This document shows, in pieces, positions 8,583-16,350 of a stretch of DNA of 34,736 nt. The notes beneath the pieces are model-generated. The model did not search any database. It had not been told where the DNA came from and saw only the letters and a list, made by a program, of their open reading frames with translations. The position numbers and the translations under genes are program-made. Numbering within the stretch: the stretch's first letter is position 1; every line of letters starts with the position of its first letter. The stretch is from Pseudoalteromonas phenolica (GTDB taxonomy: Bacteria > Pseudomonadota > Gammaproteobacteria > Enterobacterales > Alteromonadaceae), in contig NZ_PPSW01000010.1 of the NCBI RefSeq assembly GCF_005876835.1, positions 1 through 34,736 of the forward strand. The letters run 5' to 3'.

Positions 8583-10028
8583 TTAGCGAGGTAGGCTTGG
8601 GAATTCAACTTCAGCCATATCGTGCATAACACGAATAACCTGACAGCTGTAACCAAACTCGTTATCGTACCAAACGTATAGTACAACACGGTTACCATCA
8701 ACAATTGTTGCTTGAGAATCAACAACACCTGCGTAACGGCTGCCTACTAGGTCAGTAGAAACGATTTCTGTTGACGCTGTGTAATCAATTTGATCACGAA
8801 GGTCAGAGTACAGTGATGTTTCACGTAAGTACTCATTTAGCTCTTCAACCGTTGTCTCTTTTTCTAAGTTTAGGTTAAGAATTGCCATTGAAACGTTTGG
8901 CGTAGGAACACGGATAGCATTACCAGTTAACTTACCTTCAAGTTCAGGTAGTGCTTTAGAAACAGCTTTAGCCGCGCCCGTTGACGTGATAACCATGTTC
9001 AGTGCTGCTGCACGACCACGACGCTCTGCTTTGTGGTAGTTATCAATCAGGTTCTGGTCGTTAGTGTAAGAGTGAACTGTTTCAACGTGACCATTCTGGA
9101 TACCAAACTTATCATTAAGTGCTTTAAGTGTTGGTGTGATTGCATTCGTTGTACAGCTCGCCGCTGAAACGATTGAATCTTCAGAAAGGATGTCTTTATT
9201 GTTAACACCATAAACCACGTTTTTGATGTCACCTTTTGCAGGCGCTGTTAGAAGCACTTTAGCAGCACCATTTGACTTAAGGTGAAGGCCTAAGCCATCT
9301 CTGTCTTTCCAGATACCTGTGTTATCAACGATAAGTGCATTGTTGATACCGTATTCATTGTAATCAATTTCATCTGGAGAGTTAGCATAGATAACTTGGA
9401 TATAGTTACCGTTAGCTTTGATTGCGTTACGCTCGTTATCAACGGTGATTGAACCATTGAAAGGACCATGGATTGAATCACGACGTAACAGACTTGCACG
9501 CTTTTCAAGGTCACCGTCACGGCCACCACGAACAACGATTGCACGTAAGCGTAGATCAGTGTGAGAGCCACCACGCTCGATAAGTAGACGTGCTAATAAA
9601 CGACCGATACGGCCAAAACCGTAAAGAACAACATCACGAGGCTCTTGATTGTCGCCTTTGTTTACGATGTCTGCTAATTCAGCGTTTAGGTATTCTTCAA
9701 TTGAACGACCTTCGCCTGCATTTTTATGAACATAACCATAAGCTAATTTGCCTAGGTCAATACGTGCAGGTGCTAAATCCATTTTGCTAATAGCTTCTAG
9801 GAATGGGAAGCTTTCACGTAAGCGTAGTTTGCTTTCTTCGAAACGTGCCACAGTCTTGTGAGCTTTGATCACGTCGATTGTGCTTGTATTTACAAGTGGA
9901 CGACCGTAAACAGCGATTTCAACACCCTTGTTACGGTACAAACGACCAATGATTGGTTGCATGTTTTCAGCATAATCTTGGCGTTCTTGCCAGCTATTTT
10001 GATATTCTTGCTCGTGAGATAAGGTCAT
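8583..10028 (-). CDS. gap: Glyceraldehyde-3-phosphate dehydrogenase, long form with N-terminal extension
   Basis: This enzyme oxidises glyceraldehyde 3-phosphate to 1,3-bisphosphoglycerate with NAD(P)+ in central carbon metabolism, or the reverse. It has 481 residues against about 335 for classical GAPDH. Residues 1-130 form an extra, mainly helical N-terminal region. The Rossmann motif LYGFGRIGR starts at about 135, the catalytic Cys292 lies in SAASCTTNAITPT, and the C-terminal catalytic domain ends with NEFGYSCQVIRVMHD. It is therefore the long GAPDH type seen in marine gammaproteobacteria rather than Epd or ordinary GapA. Its preferred direction and cofactor cannot be told from sequence. 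AGG precedes the ATG. It is monocistronic, with a strong terminator. Confidence 0.9.
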   Translation of the reverse strand: MTLSHEQEYQNSWQERQDYAENMQPIIGRLYRNKGVEIAVYGRPLVNTSTIDVIKAHKTVARFEESKLRLRESFPFLEAISKMDLAPARIDLGKLAYGYVHKNAGEGRSIEEYLNAELADIVNKGDNQEPRDVVLYGFGRIGRLLARLLIERGGSHTDLRLRAIVVRGGRDGDLEKRASLLRRDSIHGPFNGSITVDNERNAIKANGNYIQVIYANSPDEIDYNEYGINNALIVDNTGIWKDRDGLGLHLKSNGAAKVLLTAPAKGDIKNVVYGVNNKDILSEDSIVSAASCTTNAITPTLKALNDKFGIQNGHVETVHSYTNDQNLIDNYHKAERRGRAAALNMVITSTGAAKAVSKALPELEGKLTGNAIRVPTPNVSMAILNLNLEKETTVEELNEYLRETSLYSDLRDQIDYTASTEIVSTDLVGSRYAGVVDSQATIVDGNRVVLYVWYDNEFGYSCQVIRVMHDMAEVEFPSLPR

Positions 10029-10269
10029 TTTTTCTGCCTAATTAAACAATTTTTTGAACGGATAGCCCCTTAGGGCACCGCTATTCTAATTTAAACTGCT
10101 ACGATTCTCCACTGTTACTGTCTAATTCATTAGGCTAAACTACTTAGAGTTATTTTTTATGCTGTTTTTTAGTGTAATAACGCTGAAACTCATAAAACAC
10201 GTATATTAGGCTTATCAAATGAAAAACAAACATAGCCTTACACAATTAAAACAATGAAGAGGAAGCAAG

Positions 10270-11070
10270 ATGGCACTGCGGACGCTGCTCGCACTAAGTA
10301 TTTTCACCCTTGTAGGTTGTGAGCAATCCCTGACCTTAAACAAAGTGTGCGAAGAAACACCTGGGTTTTGTGAAGATTTAAATAAAGATAGTCACTGTAA
10401 AGATCTGCGCTCTGATCTTATATTTGCCAGATATCACGAATACAAATCACCTACTGATGACAACAAATATGACTTACTAAAAAAGTTAGAGTCATATGAC
10501 TCTTGTGTATCTCTGGCTGCTAAAATTGAGCATATAAAGTTAAAAGAAAAAACCACATCACGTGTTGAAGGTCACTTAACTAGCCTTAAAGAAATGAACC
10601 GTATTTTTCAAGATACAAAACAAACTGATCATCCAGGTTTGCTCTACTACCATTGGTCCAGAAATAACAGTCGTTTTGCAATGAACAAGCTGTTGAATAT
10701 GCAAGACCAAGACAATGTTAAAAATGATGCTGAAATACAGTTATTTTTAGCAACCTATTACGCTAAATTTGATGATGAGAAAACTGTAGATTTACTTTAT
10801 CGAGTACTGGAATTAAACGAAGCGGGTCAACAACCAAAATTAGAGGTATACAGCAGCCTTGTCAGTATTTTCTTCAAACAAAAGAAATACAAACATGCTT
10901 ATACTTTTGCAAAAATAGCGCAAATGTCTGGATTTGAAGACATTGATATTTTACCTGTAACACATGAAATCACCAGTCGAGGTCGCTCACTTGACCCATT
11001 AGATGAACTTGCTATGCAAACCTATGAAGAAATTCAAGCAGGCGCATTTGTTTCACCTCGTGACTTTTAA
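10270..11070 (+). CDS. DUF2989 domain-containing lipoprotein
   Basis: A 266-residue predicted lipoprotein. A short n-region and hydrophobic segment end in the lipobox LVGC, with Cys17 as the lipidation site. The mature part is Cys-containing near its N-terminus (VCEETPGFCEDLN, HCKDLR) and then helical. The later half looks like TPR/Sel1-style helical pairs (EVYSSLVSIFFKQKKYKHAYTFAKIAQ split over two helices). It matches what I know of DUF2989 proteins of Vibrio, Shewanella and Pseudoalteromonas, whose function is unknown. GAGGAAG six nt upstream supports the ATG. The gene stands alone, divergent from gap and convergent with the oxygenase gene. Confidence 0.78.
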   Translation: MALRTLLALSIFTLVGCEQSLTLNKVCEETPGFCEDLNKDSHCKDLRSDLIFARYHEYKSPTDDNKYDLLKKLESYDSCVSLAAKIEHIKLKEKTTSRVEGHLTSLKEMNRIFQDTKQTDHPGLLYYHWSRNNSRFAMNKLLNMQDQDNVKNDAEIQLFLATYYAKFDDEKTVDLLYRVLELNEAGQQPKLEVYSSLVSIFFKQKKYKHAYTFAKIAQMSGFEDIDILPVTHEITSRGRSLDPLDELAMQTYEEIQAGAFVSPRDF

Positions 11071-11090
11071 CTTAAAAAACTCAGCTAATA

Positions 11091-11120
11091 AAAAACCCTA
11101 ACAGATGTTAGGGTTTTTTT
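11091..11120. terminator. Bidirectional intrinsic terminator
   Basis: CCCTAAC-AGAT-GTTAGGG is extended by A5/T5 on either side and has T7 on the plus strand. It separates the convergent DUF2989 and oxygenase genes. Confidence 0.88.
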
Positions 11121-11143
11121 GTGTCTTGAATTCCAGTAAAAGT

Positions 11144-11986
11144 TTACTTAACACCTAGTTCTTCAAGGCGCTCTTGTAAGTAACTATCAGCAGTGTAACG
11201 CTCAGATAATACAACTTCAGGTTTTGGGTGTAAGAATAATGGTAGAGAAATACGTGAATTCTTAGACGCTTTACCTGATGGATTGATAACACGGTGAATC
11301 GTTGATGGGAAGTAGCCACCTGATGCTTCTTGAAGCATGTCACCGATATTAATAATTAAGTTACCAAAATCACATGGTACGTCTAACCAGCCCCCATCTT
11401 GTGTTTGAACTTGCAAACCTGGCTCATTTGAAGCTGGAAGTACAGTAAGTAAATTGATATCACCGTGTGCCGCTGCACGAATAGCACCTGGTTCTTCATC
11501 ACCTGTCATTGGCGGATAATGAAGCACGCGAAGTAAAGTTTGCTCAGAATCTTTGATCATATCTTTTAGATCAATTGAAAACTTCGCTTTAACGTCTTCT
11601 GGTGCCTGTGATTGAACCCAGCTTAATAGCTCAGCGGCAAACTCATTTGCAATACGGTAGTACTCACGGATCTCAGCGTCTAATTGTGCAGGAACACGGC
11701 CTTTTGGATAAACATGGAAGTATTCTTTTATGTCTTTAACAGTAAAGCCTTTTGCAACTTCTGAAACTTCTGGTGGGAAGTAACCATCTTGATTTTCTTT
11801 ATCGAATAAGAAGTTGTGTTTCTCTTCTGTATAGAAGAACTCTTGCCAATTTTTATAAATTGATTCAACTAATTCTTGTGGGATTGGGTGGTTCTTTAAA
11901 ACGCCGAATCCTGTATTACGAAGAGATTCAACGAATTGCGCAGCTGCGTCATCTGCGCGGTAATCTACCGTAGGTAATTGTTGCAT
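11144..11986 (-). CDS. 2-oxoglutarate/Fe(II)-dependent oxygenase, isopenicillin-N-synthase-like family
   Basis: A 280-residue soluble enzyme of the double-stranded beta-helix oxygenase fold. The N-terminal DIOX_N-like part includes RNTGFGVLKNHPIP at residues 23-36. The iron site is complete: H174 and D176 in AAHGDINLLT, and H231 in STIHRVINP. R245-x-S247 (RISLPLF) binds the 2-oxoglutarate carboxylate. Such enzymes hydroxylate or desaturate small molecules using O2. The substrate here is unknown, and no biosynthetic cluster surrounds the gene. The ATG has a GTGGA ribosome site. The 245-nt upstream region holds several inverted repeats and an FNR-like box, so it may be regulated. Confidence 0.88.
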   Translation of the reverse strand: MQQLPTVDYRADDAAAQFVESLRNTGFGVLKNHPIPQELVESIYKNWQEFFYTEEKHNFLFDKENQDGYFPPEVSEVAKGFTVKDIKEYFHVYPKGRVPAQLDAEIREYYRIANEFAAELLSWVQSQAPEDVKAKFSIDLKDMIKDSEQTLLRVLHYPPMTGDEEPGAIRAAAHGDINLLTVLPASNEPGLQVQTQDGGWLDVPCDFGNLIINIGDMLQEASGGYFPSTIHRVINPSGKASKNSRISLPLFLHPKPEVVLSERYTADSYLQERLEELGVK

Positions 11987-12023
11987 AATGGTCCACTCAG
12001 TTGTGTTTAGTTAAAACAGCTTT

Positions 12024-12060
12024 TTGATAAGTGTAGCCAATTATTTACTAGCCTTATCAA
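12024..12060. promoter_or_regulatory. Inverted repeat upstream of the oxygenase gene
   Basis: TTGATAAG (12024-12031) and CTTATCAA (12053-12060) are perfect 8-bp arms around 21 nt. They lie 38-74 nt before the oxygenase start codon. This could be an operator pair or a leader stem. Confidence 0.35.
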
Positions 12061-12115
12061 ATAGTGTTGACCCTTGACATAAGAGTGCGGCGAGCATAAG
12101 AAAATAGACCGAGCT

Positions 12116-12131
12116 ACATAAGGACTTATGT
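12116..12131. promoter_or_regulatory. Palindrome ACATAAG-GA-CTTATGT
   Basis: A 7-bp perfect inverted repeat with a 2-nt centre, about 130 nt upstream of the oxygenase gene. Another copy of the half-site ACATAAG occurs at 12077-12083. Its spacing suits a dimeric regulator. Confidence 0.35.
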
Positions 12132-12159
12132 CCGCCTTTTGCGTAAGTGTTGAACTAAA

Positions 12160-12173
12160 TTGAGATAGATCAA
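12160..12173. promoter_or_regulatory. FNR/CRP-like box
   Basis: TTGAGATAGATCAA matches the FNR consensus TTGAT-N4-ATCAA at 9 of 10 fixed positions. It is about 175 nt upstream of the O2-dependent oxygenase start. It could be chance. Confidence 0.3.
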
Positions 12174-12190
12174 TTAATCTAAATAGTGAG

Positions 12191-12216
12191 AAAAGGTTGA
12201 ATAAATGCAACCTTTT
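12191..12216 (-). terminator. Hairpin terminator after the M48 protease gene
   Basis: AAAAGGTTG, loop AATAAATG, CAACCTTTT: a 9-bp perfect stem starting 16 nt past the stop codon. The minus-strand T run is short (four). Confidence 0.6.
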
Positions 12217-12231
12217 ACTTTCAAAATCGGG

Positions 12232-13026
12232 TTATTTACACTCAGGTTTTAGCCCTTTTTGCCATGCTGAACGCTTTAGTGTCTCAGCTTCAGGCATTTT
12301 ACTATTCAAAGTTTGCATACGTGTGTCTGGCGCTGGGTGAGTTGATAAAAACTCTGCTGGGCGCTCACCACTGAGTTTATTCATATTTTCCCAAAGTTTC
12401 ACTGAACCAGTTGGTTCGAATCCCGCTTTTGCCATTAGATCTAAACCAATTACATCGGCTTCACTTTCATGAGAGCGGCTAAAAGGTAAAGCGACCCCTA
12501 CTTGAGCACCAACACCTAAACCTTGCATAATCGCTTGGCGGTATTCCACATTACCCATTTGCAATGCCACATCACTTGCCTGCAAGCCAAACTGCAACAA
12601 GCTATTTTGAGAAACTCGTTCATTGGCGTGCTCGGCGATAACGTGACCCACTTCATGGCCCATAACCGCGGCAAGTTGATGTTGATCTTTAGCAACCTTT
12701 AATAGCCCTGTATGCACACCAATCTTTCCACCAGGTAAGGCAAAAGCGTTGGCGCTGTCCTCTTTAAAAACGACAACCTCCCAGTCTTGATTTGCATATT
12801 GCGTGGGTAACTGTGCTACCAGCTTATCTGCTATGCAGCGAACATAAGCATTGGTGTTTTTATCTGTTTCTATGGCTTGCTGCTCTTTCATTTGGGCAAA
12901 ACTAGCAACCCCCATCTCATTCATCTTTTGTGGTGAGTAAAGCGCAATTTGTGTTCGCCCTGTTGGAGAGGTTTTACAACCTGCAGCCAATAAAGATAAG
13001 GCAACAATGCCGATCAGTTTTTTCAT
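12232..13026 (-). CDS. M48 family metalloprotease, lipoprotein
   Basis: A 264-residue zinc metalloprotease of the envelope. The signal peptide ends in the lipobox LAAGC with Cys17, predicting a membrane-anchored lipoprotein facing the periplasm. The HEXXH motif is H124-E-V-G-H128. The downstream ESEAD (187-191) supplies the third zinc ligand (E187). STHPAPDTRMQTL near the C-terminus is typical of the family. Related M48 lipoproteins (LoiP, YggG-like and Oma1-like) act in envelope quality control. Orthology to a named one is not claimed. The ATG is preceded by AAAGGAAT, which lies in a palindrome. It is on the same strand as grpE but separated from it by the grpE terminator. Confidence 0.87.
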   Translation of the reverse strand: MKKLIGIVALSLLAAGCKTSPTGRTQIALYSPQKMNEMGVASFAQMKEQQAIETDKNTNAYVRCIADKLVAQLPTQYANQDWEVVVFKEDSANAFALPGGKIGVHTGLLKVAKDQHQLAAVMGHEVGHVIAEHANERVSQNSLLQFGLQASDVALQMGNVEYRQAIMQGLGVGAQVGVALPFSRSHESEADVIGLDLMAKAGFEPTGSVKLWENMNKLSGERPAEFLSTHPAPDTRMQTLNSKMPEAETLKRSAWQKGLKPECK

Positions 13027-13031
13027 AGCGA

Positions 13032-13045
13032 TTCCTTTAAAGGAA
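13032..13045. promoter_or_regulatory. Perfect palindrome overlapping the M48 ribosome-binding site
   Basis: TTCCTTTAAAGGAA is a 14-bp perfect palindrome containing the Shine-Dalgarno AAAGGAA. It could form a small hairpin or be bound by a protein, limiting translation. Confidence 0.3.
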
Positions 13046-13064
13046 GTTTTAAGTGTATATGATT

Positions 13065-13092
13065 ATTTTAAAATAAAATTTTGCTTAAACAA
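13065..13092 (-). promoter_or_regulatory. Candidate sigma-70 promoter of the M48 gene
   Basis: On the minus strand TTGTTT (13087-13092) and TAAAAT (13065-13070) are 16 nt apart, about 40 nt upstream of the start codon. The region is very AT-rich, so chance matches are likely. Confidence 0.35.
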
Positions 13093-13104
13093 TATAATTT
13101 AGGC

Positions 13105-13133
13105 AATAAAAAACGGGCCAAATGAGCCCGTTT
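13105..13133 (-). terminator. Intrinsic terminator of grpE
   Basis: AAACGGGC, loop of 7, GCCCGTTT (13111-13133). On the minus strand it is followed by a T6 run. It begins 22 nt after the grpE stop. Confidence 0.88.
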
Positions 13134-13155
13134 CAATTCAATAAACAGAAACTGA

Positions 13156-13746
13156 TTATTCAGCTGCTTTAGATACCATTACCATCGCAGGGCGAAGTAA
13201 ACGGCCGTTTAAAGTATAGCCTTTCTGCATCACAGCTAGTACTGTGTTTGGTGCTACATCATTGCTAGGCTGAATTGACATTGCCTGATGGAAATCTGGA
13301 TTGAACACTTCACCTTGTGGATTTACAGTTTCAACACCAAATTTAGCAACAGCATCTTCAAAACTCTTAAGCGTCATTTCAACACCTTCAAGTACTGGCT
13401 TAAGTGTTTCATTCTCTTTGTCAGAAAACTCAATGGCACGGTGAAGGTTATCGATCACAGGTAAAAGCTCATTAGCGAACTTTTCTAGTGCAAATTTATG
13501 TGCTTTTTCTACATCTTGTGCAGCACGGCGACGAATGTTTTCTACATCAGCTGCGGCACGTACAACACTGTCCTTTTGATCTGTAATAGTCTGTTTAGCA
13601 GCTTCAAGCTCTGCGTATAAGCCTGCAATCTCTTCTTCTGGGCTTAGTTCAGTTTGTACTTCTTCTTGAGCTTGCTCTTGTTCTACTTCTACTTGCTCAA
13701 CAGGCTCTACCACTTCTTGCTCAGGGGCATTATTTTGCTCAGACAT
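13156..13746 (-). CDS. grpE: GrpE, nucleotide exchange factor of DnaK
   Basis: The cochaperone that releases ADP from DnaK in the cytoplasmic Hsp70 cycle. The chosen ATG at 13746 (MSEQ...) is preceded by GGAG at 7 nt. A longer frame from 13758 would start at TTG inside that ribosome site. This gives 196 residues. An acidic, Gln/Glu-rich N-terminal tail (about 1-45) is followed by the long dimerisation helix ([20 protein letters not shown]) and the C-terminal beta domain. That domain carries the GrpE signature around [10 protein letters not shown] and [18 protein letters not shown]. It is driven by a clear sigma-32 promoter and ended by its own terminator. dnaK and dnaJ are not in the window. 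Confidence 0.95.
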   Translation of the reverse strand: MSEQNNAPEQEVVEPVEQVEVEQEQAQEEVQTELSPEEEIAGLYAELEAAKQTITDQKDSVVRAAADVENIRRRAAQDVEKAHKFALEKFANELLPVIDNLHRAIEFSDKENETLKPVLEGVEMTLKSFEDAVAKFGVETVNPQGEVFNPDFHQAMSIQPSNDVAPNTVLAVMQKGYTLNGRLLRPAMVMVSKAAE

Positions 13747-13779
13747 ATTTTTCTCCAAAATCTTACAACTGCGGACATT

Positions 13780-13805
13780 ATGGGGATGGAAAAATCAGTT
13801 TCAAG
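13780..13805 (-). promoter_or_regulatory. Sigma-32 (RpoH) heat-shock promoter of grpE
   Basis: On the minus strand CTTGAA (13800-13805) and CCCCAT (13780-13785) are separated by 14 nt. Both hexamers match the RpoH consensus exactly at the standard spacing. Transcription would start near 13773, leaving about 27 nt of leader. The -35 element overlaps the TGA stop codon (13801-13803) of the HrcA-like gene. Confidence 0.88.
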
Positions 13806-14736
13806 TACTCGCCAACGAAAATTCTTCAATAATTGCTTCGATTGGTGCACAAGTTGAGCAAATCACACAAAATCGACTCTGATATTCACCATTTTCAAAA
13901 TAAGGCAGGCTTAAAATCACTGTTTCGCCCAATTGATAACTAGATAACTCATTTCCCATGATGAGTGATAAACCATTTTTAAAAGCCAATTTATCTTCAA
14001 TATCGTGAAGAAACCCAACCCCAAGGTTGAGCTCTTTATCTGACTCTATGGCGTTATATAAATGCCTTTCTCCAAGCAAAATACAGTTATCTGAACCTAG
14101 TTGCTGATGAAGTTGAGCAGTCCATTGTGTTAATTGAGCTGTACAAGTTTTAGGTGCGCTATTTGCCATTGCAAACATGCGTTGCAAACCTTCTTTCAAA
14201 GGCTGTTGACTAAAAACTGTATTCATCCAAGAGGCAAATTGATAACGCTGTGCGTCGGTTTCAAAGTCAGGTTTATCAATCAAAATATTCTGTGACTGCC
14301 CTGCTCTATCAATTAACAGTACTAACCATGAACTACTATCAAAACCAAGCACTTCTACCCTAAAAATTATTTGTGAACTCGCTTGTGGTAACCCAACACA
14401 ACAACACACTTGATATTTTTGACTGAGAGAGTGCGCTAATTCGACGAGTTTAGACTGCTCAGGTTGCCAATAGTGGCCAATATCAGATAAGTTTAAATAT
14501 TCACTTAGCCAGAACTTAAAGCCGGCATCGGTGGGCATTCTTCCTGCTGAAGTGTAAGGAGAGCAAAGTAGGCCAATCTTTTCAAGCCGAGCCATCGCGT
14601 TTCTTACAGTAGCAGAGCAAACAGCCATGCCTTTTTGTTTTGCTATTTTACTCGACGGCACAGGCTGGCCTTCGCCATTGCAATACATACTCATCACAGC
14701 AGTAAAAATTTGCTGATCTCTGGGACTTAATTTCAT
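13801..14736 (-). CDS. HrcA-like heat-shock regulator (divergent)
   Basis: A 311-residue protein whose first 75 residues are a clear HrcA-type winged helix: LSPRDQQIFTAVMSMY, then SATVRNAMARLEKIGLL, then SPYTSAGRMPTDAGFKFW. The middle keeps the HrcA-like strand WLVLLIDRAGQSQNILID (about 158-175). The C-terminal part has LLGERHLYNAIE and LSLIMGNELSSYQLGE, resembling the GAF-like HrcA domain. However, it is shorter than usual (about 340-350) and lacks a recognisable GPTRMDY-type end, carrying CSTCAPIEAIIEEF instead. It lies directly upstream of grpE, the ancestral hrcA-grpE order, and diverges from nadK. No CIRCE element is visible nearby. I infer a DNA-binding regulator with an unknown operator. 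GTGGAT precedes the ATG. Confidence 0.72.
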   Translation of the reverse strand: MKLSPRDQQIFTAVMSMYCNGEGQPVPSSKIAKQKGMAVCSATVRNAMARLEKIGLLCSPYTSAGRMPTDAGFKFWLSEYLNLSDIGHYWQPEQSKLVELAHSLSQKYQVCCCVGLPQASSQIIFRVEVLGFDSSSWLVLLIDRAGQSQNILIDKPDFETDAQRYQFASWMNTVFSQQPLKEGLQRMFAMANSAPKTCTAQLTQWTAQLHQQLGSDNCILLGERHLYNAIESDKELNLGVGFLHDIEDKLAFKNGLSLIMGNELSSYQLGETVILSLPYFENGEYQSRFCVICSTCAPIEAIIEEFSLAST

Positions 14737-14783
14737 ACTTTATCCACAGGCCATCAAAAAAGTTTTCTCTTAAATGTTTTTCG

Positions 14784-14800
14784 GTTAGTCTTGCGCTAAC
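14784..14800. promoter_or_regulatory. Operator-like palindrome between HrcA-like gene and nadK
   Basis: GTTAG-N7-CTAAC sits 20-36 nt upstream of nadK and 48-64 nt upstream of the HrcA-like gene. It is not CIRCE (TTAGCACTC-N9-GAGTGCTAA), but it is a candidate autoregulatory site. Confidence 0.3.
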
Positions 14801-14819
14801 TTAATCAAGGAAAATAATC

Positions 14820-15704
14820 ATGACAAGCCCTTTTAAAACCATAGGCTTAATCGGTAAACCTAATCACAAAGGTGCGGCATTGACATTACACCGCCTTTAT
14901 ACCTTTTTGCAAGCATTAGGATACGAGGTACTTGTAGAAGAGCGTGTTGGCGCACAAGTTCAAGAAATTGCCCCTGAAGGACTCATTGAATTAGTTGAAC
15001 TGGGAAAACGCTGTGATCTGGCCATTGTTATTGGCGGTGATGGCAATATGCTCGGTGCCGCTAGGGTACTAGCGCGATTTGATGTCGCCGTTATAGGTGT
15101 TAACCGGGGTAACCTAGGCTTCTTAACCGACCTTAACCCTGATGGCTTTGAGCCTGCGCTTGAAGAAGTGCTAAGAGGTGAATTCATTGCTGAATCACGC
15201 TTCTTATTAGAAGTCGAAGTCTATCGTCATGATGAATTAAAAAGTGCCAATTCCGCCATGAACGAAGCAGTATTACATGCCGATAAAGTCGCACACATGA
15301 TTGAGTTTGAAGCATTTATTGATAATCAGTTTGTGTTCTCGCAGCGTTCAGATGGTTTAATCGTCTCAACACCGACAGGCTCAACAGCCTATTCTCTTTC
15401 TGGTGGAGGCCCAATCCTTACACCAGAATTAAATGCCATGGCGCTTGTCCCTATGTTTCCCCACACTTTATCAAGTAGGCCGTTAGTTGTGGATGGCGAT
15501 AAAGAAGTCAGGTTAAAACTCAGCTTGGAAAATACAGATAGCTTACAAGTCAGTTGTGACAGCCATGTGGTCCTAGCTGTTTTACCAGGTGATGAAGTGG
15601 TTATAAAAAAAGCAGAAAAATCTTTACGCTTGATTCATCCGAAAAGCTATTCATACTATGATGTCCTAAGACAAAAATTGAATTGGGGCAGTAGACTTTA
15701 CTAA
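14820..15704 (+). CDS. nadK: NAD kinase
   Basis: Phosphorylates NAD+ to NADP+ with ATP in the cytoplasm. At 294 residues it matches the bacterial family. GGDGNML at residues 72-78 is the catalytic motif and contains the key Asp. [12 protein letters not shown] follows at about 94-105. [17 protein letters not shown] near 185 is the second conserved block, and VDGDKEV lies later. The divergent arrangement grpE / nadK-recN is conserved in E. coli; here it is interrupted by an HrcA-like gene on one side and an unknown gene on the other. AAGGAAAA precedes the ATG. Confidence 0.95.
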   Translation: MTSPFKTIGLIGKPNHKGAALTLHRLYTFLQALGYEVLVEERVGAQVQEIAPEGLIELVELGKRCDLAIVIGGDGNMLGAARVLARFDVAVIGVNRGNLGFLTDLNPDGFEPALEEVLRGEFIAESRFLLEVEVYRHDELKSANSAMNEAVLHADKVAHMIEFEAFIDNQFVFSQRSDGLIVSTPTGSTAYSLSGGGPILTPELNAMALVPMFPHTLSSRPLVVDGDKEVRLKLSLENTDSLQVSCDSHVVLAVLPGDEVVIKKAEKSLRLIHPKSYSYYDVLRQKLNWGSRLY

Positions 15705-15756
15705 GCCCATTAAAACATTCAAAATCGGTACATAACTATCAGGAAGTACACACGTT

Positions 15757-16326
15757 ATGAATTACATTATTATCGCCACAATCGTGCTACTAATCACACT
15801 TTTAGGCGTTTATCTTGTTATCGAAAATAATAGAAAAAAAGCAAAAAATGCTGAGAAGCAGGTTTTTAACCAAAGACACAATGAAGTAACACTGCATTTT
15901 AAAACTAAAACCTCTGAATTTGTTGCAGCCGGCGCTATACCCTCAAAATACAGTGGCACGATTAACACCATCGTTAATAACTTTTTTGTTGTGCAAGCAC
16001 ATACAGAAGACAACTTAAATCAACTCGAGCGCATAGTTGAGTTGTTTATTTTAACTGTGGGTGAAGAAGTGCATAAGCATCGTGAAAAGGACACCATAGA
16101 TACTTTAAAAGACACCATGACTGCTTTTGCAAAAGAGCTTCCGACAAATGGTGTCGCGTATAACAAAGATTTCTACTATGAATCACTGCCTGCAATGATC
16201 ACTTTATTAAAAACTGCTGACATTACAGATGTTGAAAACCAAGATAAAGATGAAATAGATATAGACGCTGATTCAGATCAGAACAATCAAACTGAAGTGA
16301 ATAAACTCGCTACAGCACAAATTTAA
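15757..16326 (+). CDS. Hypothetical membrane-anchored protein
   Basis: I do not recognise this 189-residue protein. It begins with one hydrophobic helix (residues 3-22, IIIATIVLLITLLGVYLVI) followed by a basic stretch (NNRKKAKNAEK). It is therefore probably anchored in the inner membrane with the rest in the cytoplasm. The middle (about 40-150) is helical. The C-terminal 35 residues are strongly acidic (DKDEIDIDADSD). It lies 52 nt after nadK and 68 nt before recN on the same strand. recN has its own LexA-controlled promoter, so this gene probably shares the nadK transcript. AGGAAG precedes the ATG at 10 nt. Confidence 0.7.
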   Translation: MNYIIIATIVLLITLLGVYLVIENNRKKAKNAEKQVFNQRHNEVTLHFKTKTSEFVAAGAIPSKYSGTINTIVNNFFVVQAHTEDNLNQLERIVELFILTVGEEVHKHREKDTIDTLKDTMTAFAKELPTNGVAYNKDFYYESLPAMITLLKTADITDVENQDKDEIDIDADSDQNNQTEVNKLATAQI

Positions 16327-16350
16327 TTTCACGCTTGATTTATTCTTAAC

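Noticed and set aside
8583..10028. Erythrose-4-phosphate dehydrogenase (Epd) as the identity
   Set aside because: The length and N-terminal extension fit the long GAPDH type, and the SAASCTTNAITP active site is standard GAPDH.
12007..12210. 67-residue minus-strand frame between M48 and oxygenase genes
   Set aside because: It begins in the terminator stem of the M48 gene and has no ribosome site or family resemblance.
13747..14819. CIRCE element near the HrcA-like gene
   Set aside because: I read both flanking gaps for TTAGCACTC-N9-GAGTGCTAA and found no match; the GTTAG-N7-CTAAC palindrome has the wrong arms and spacing.
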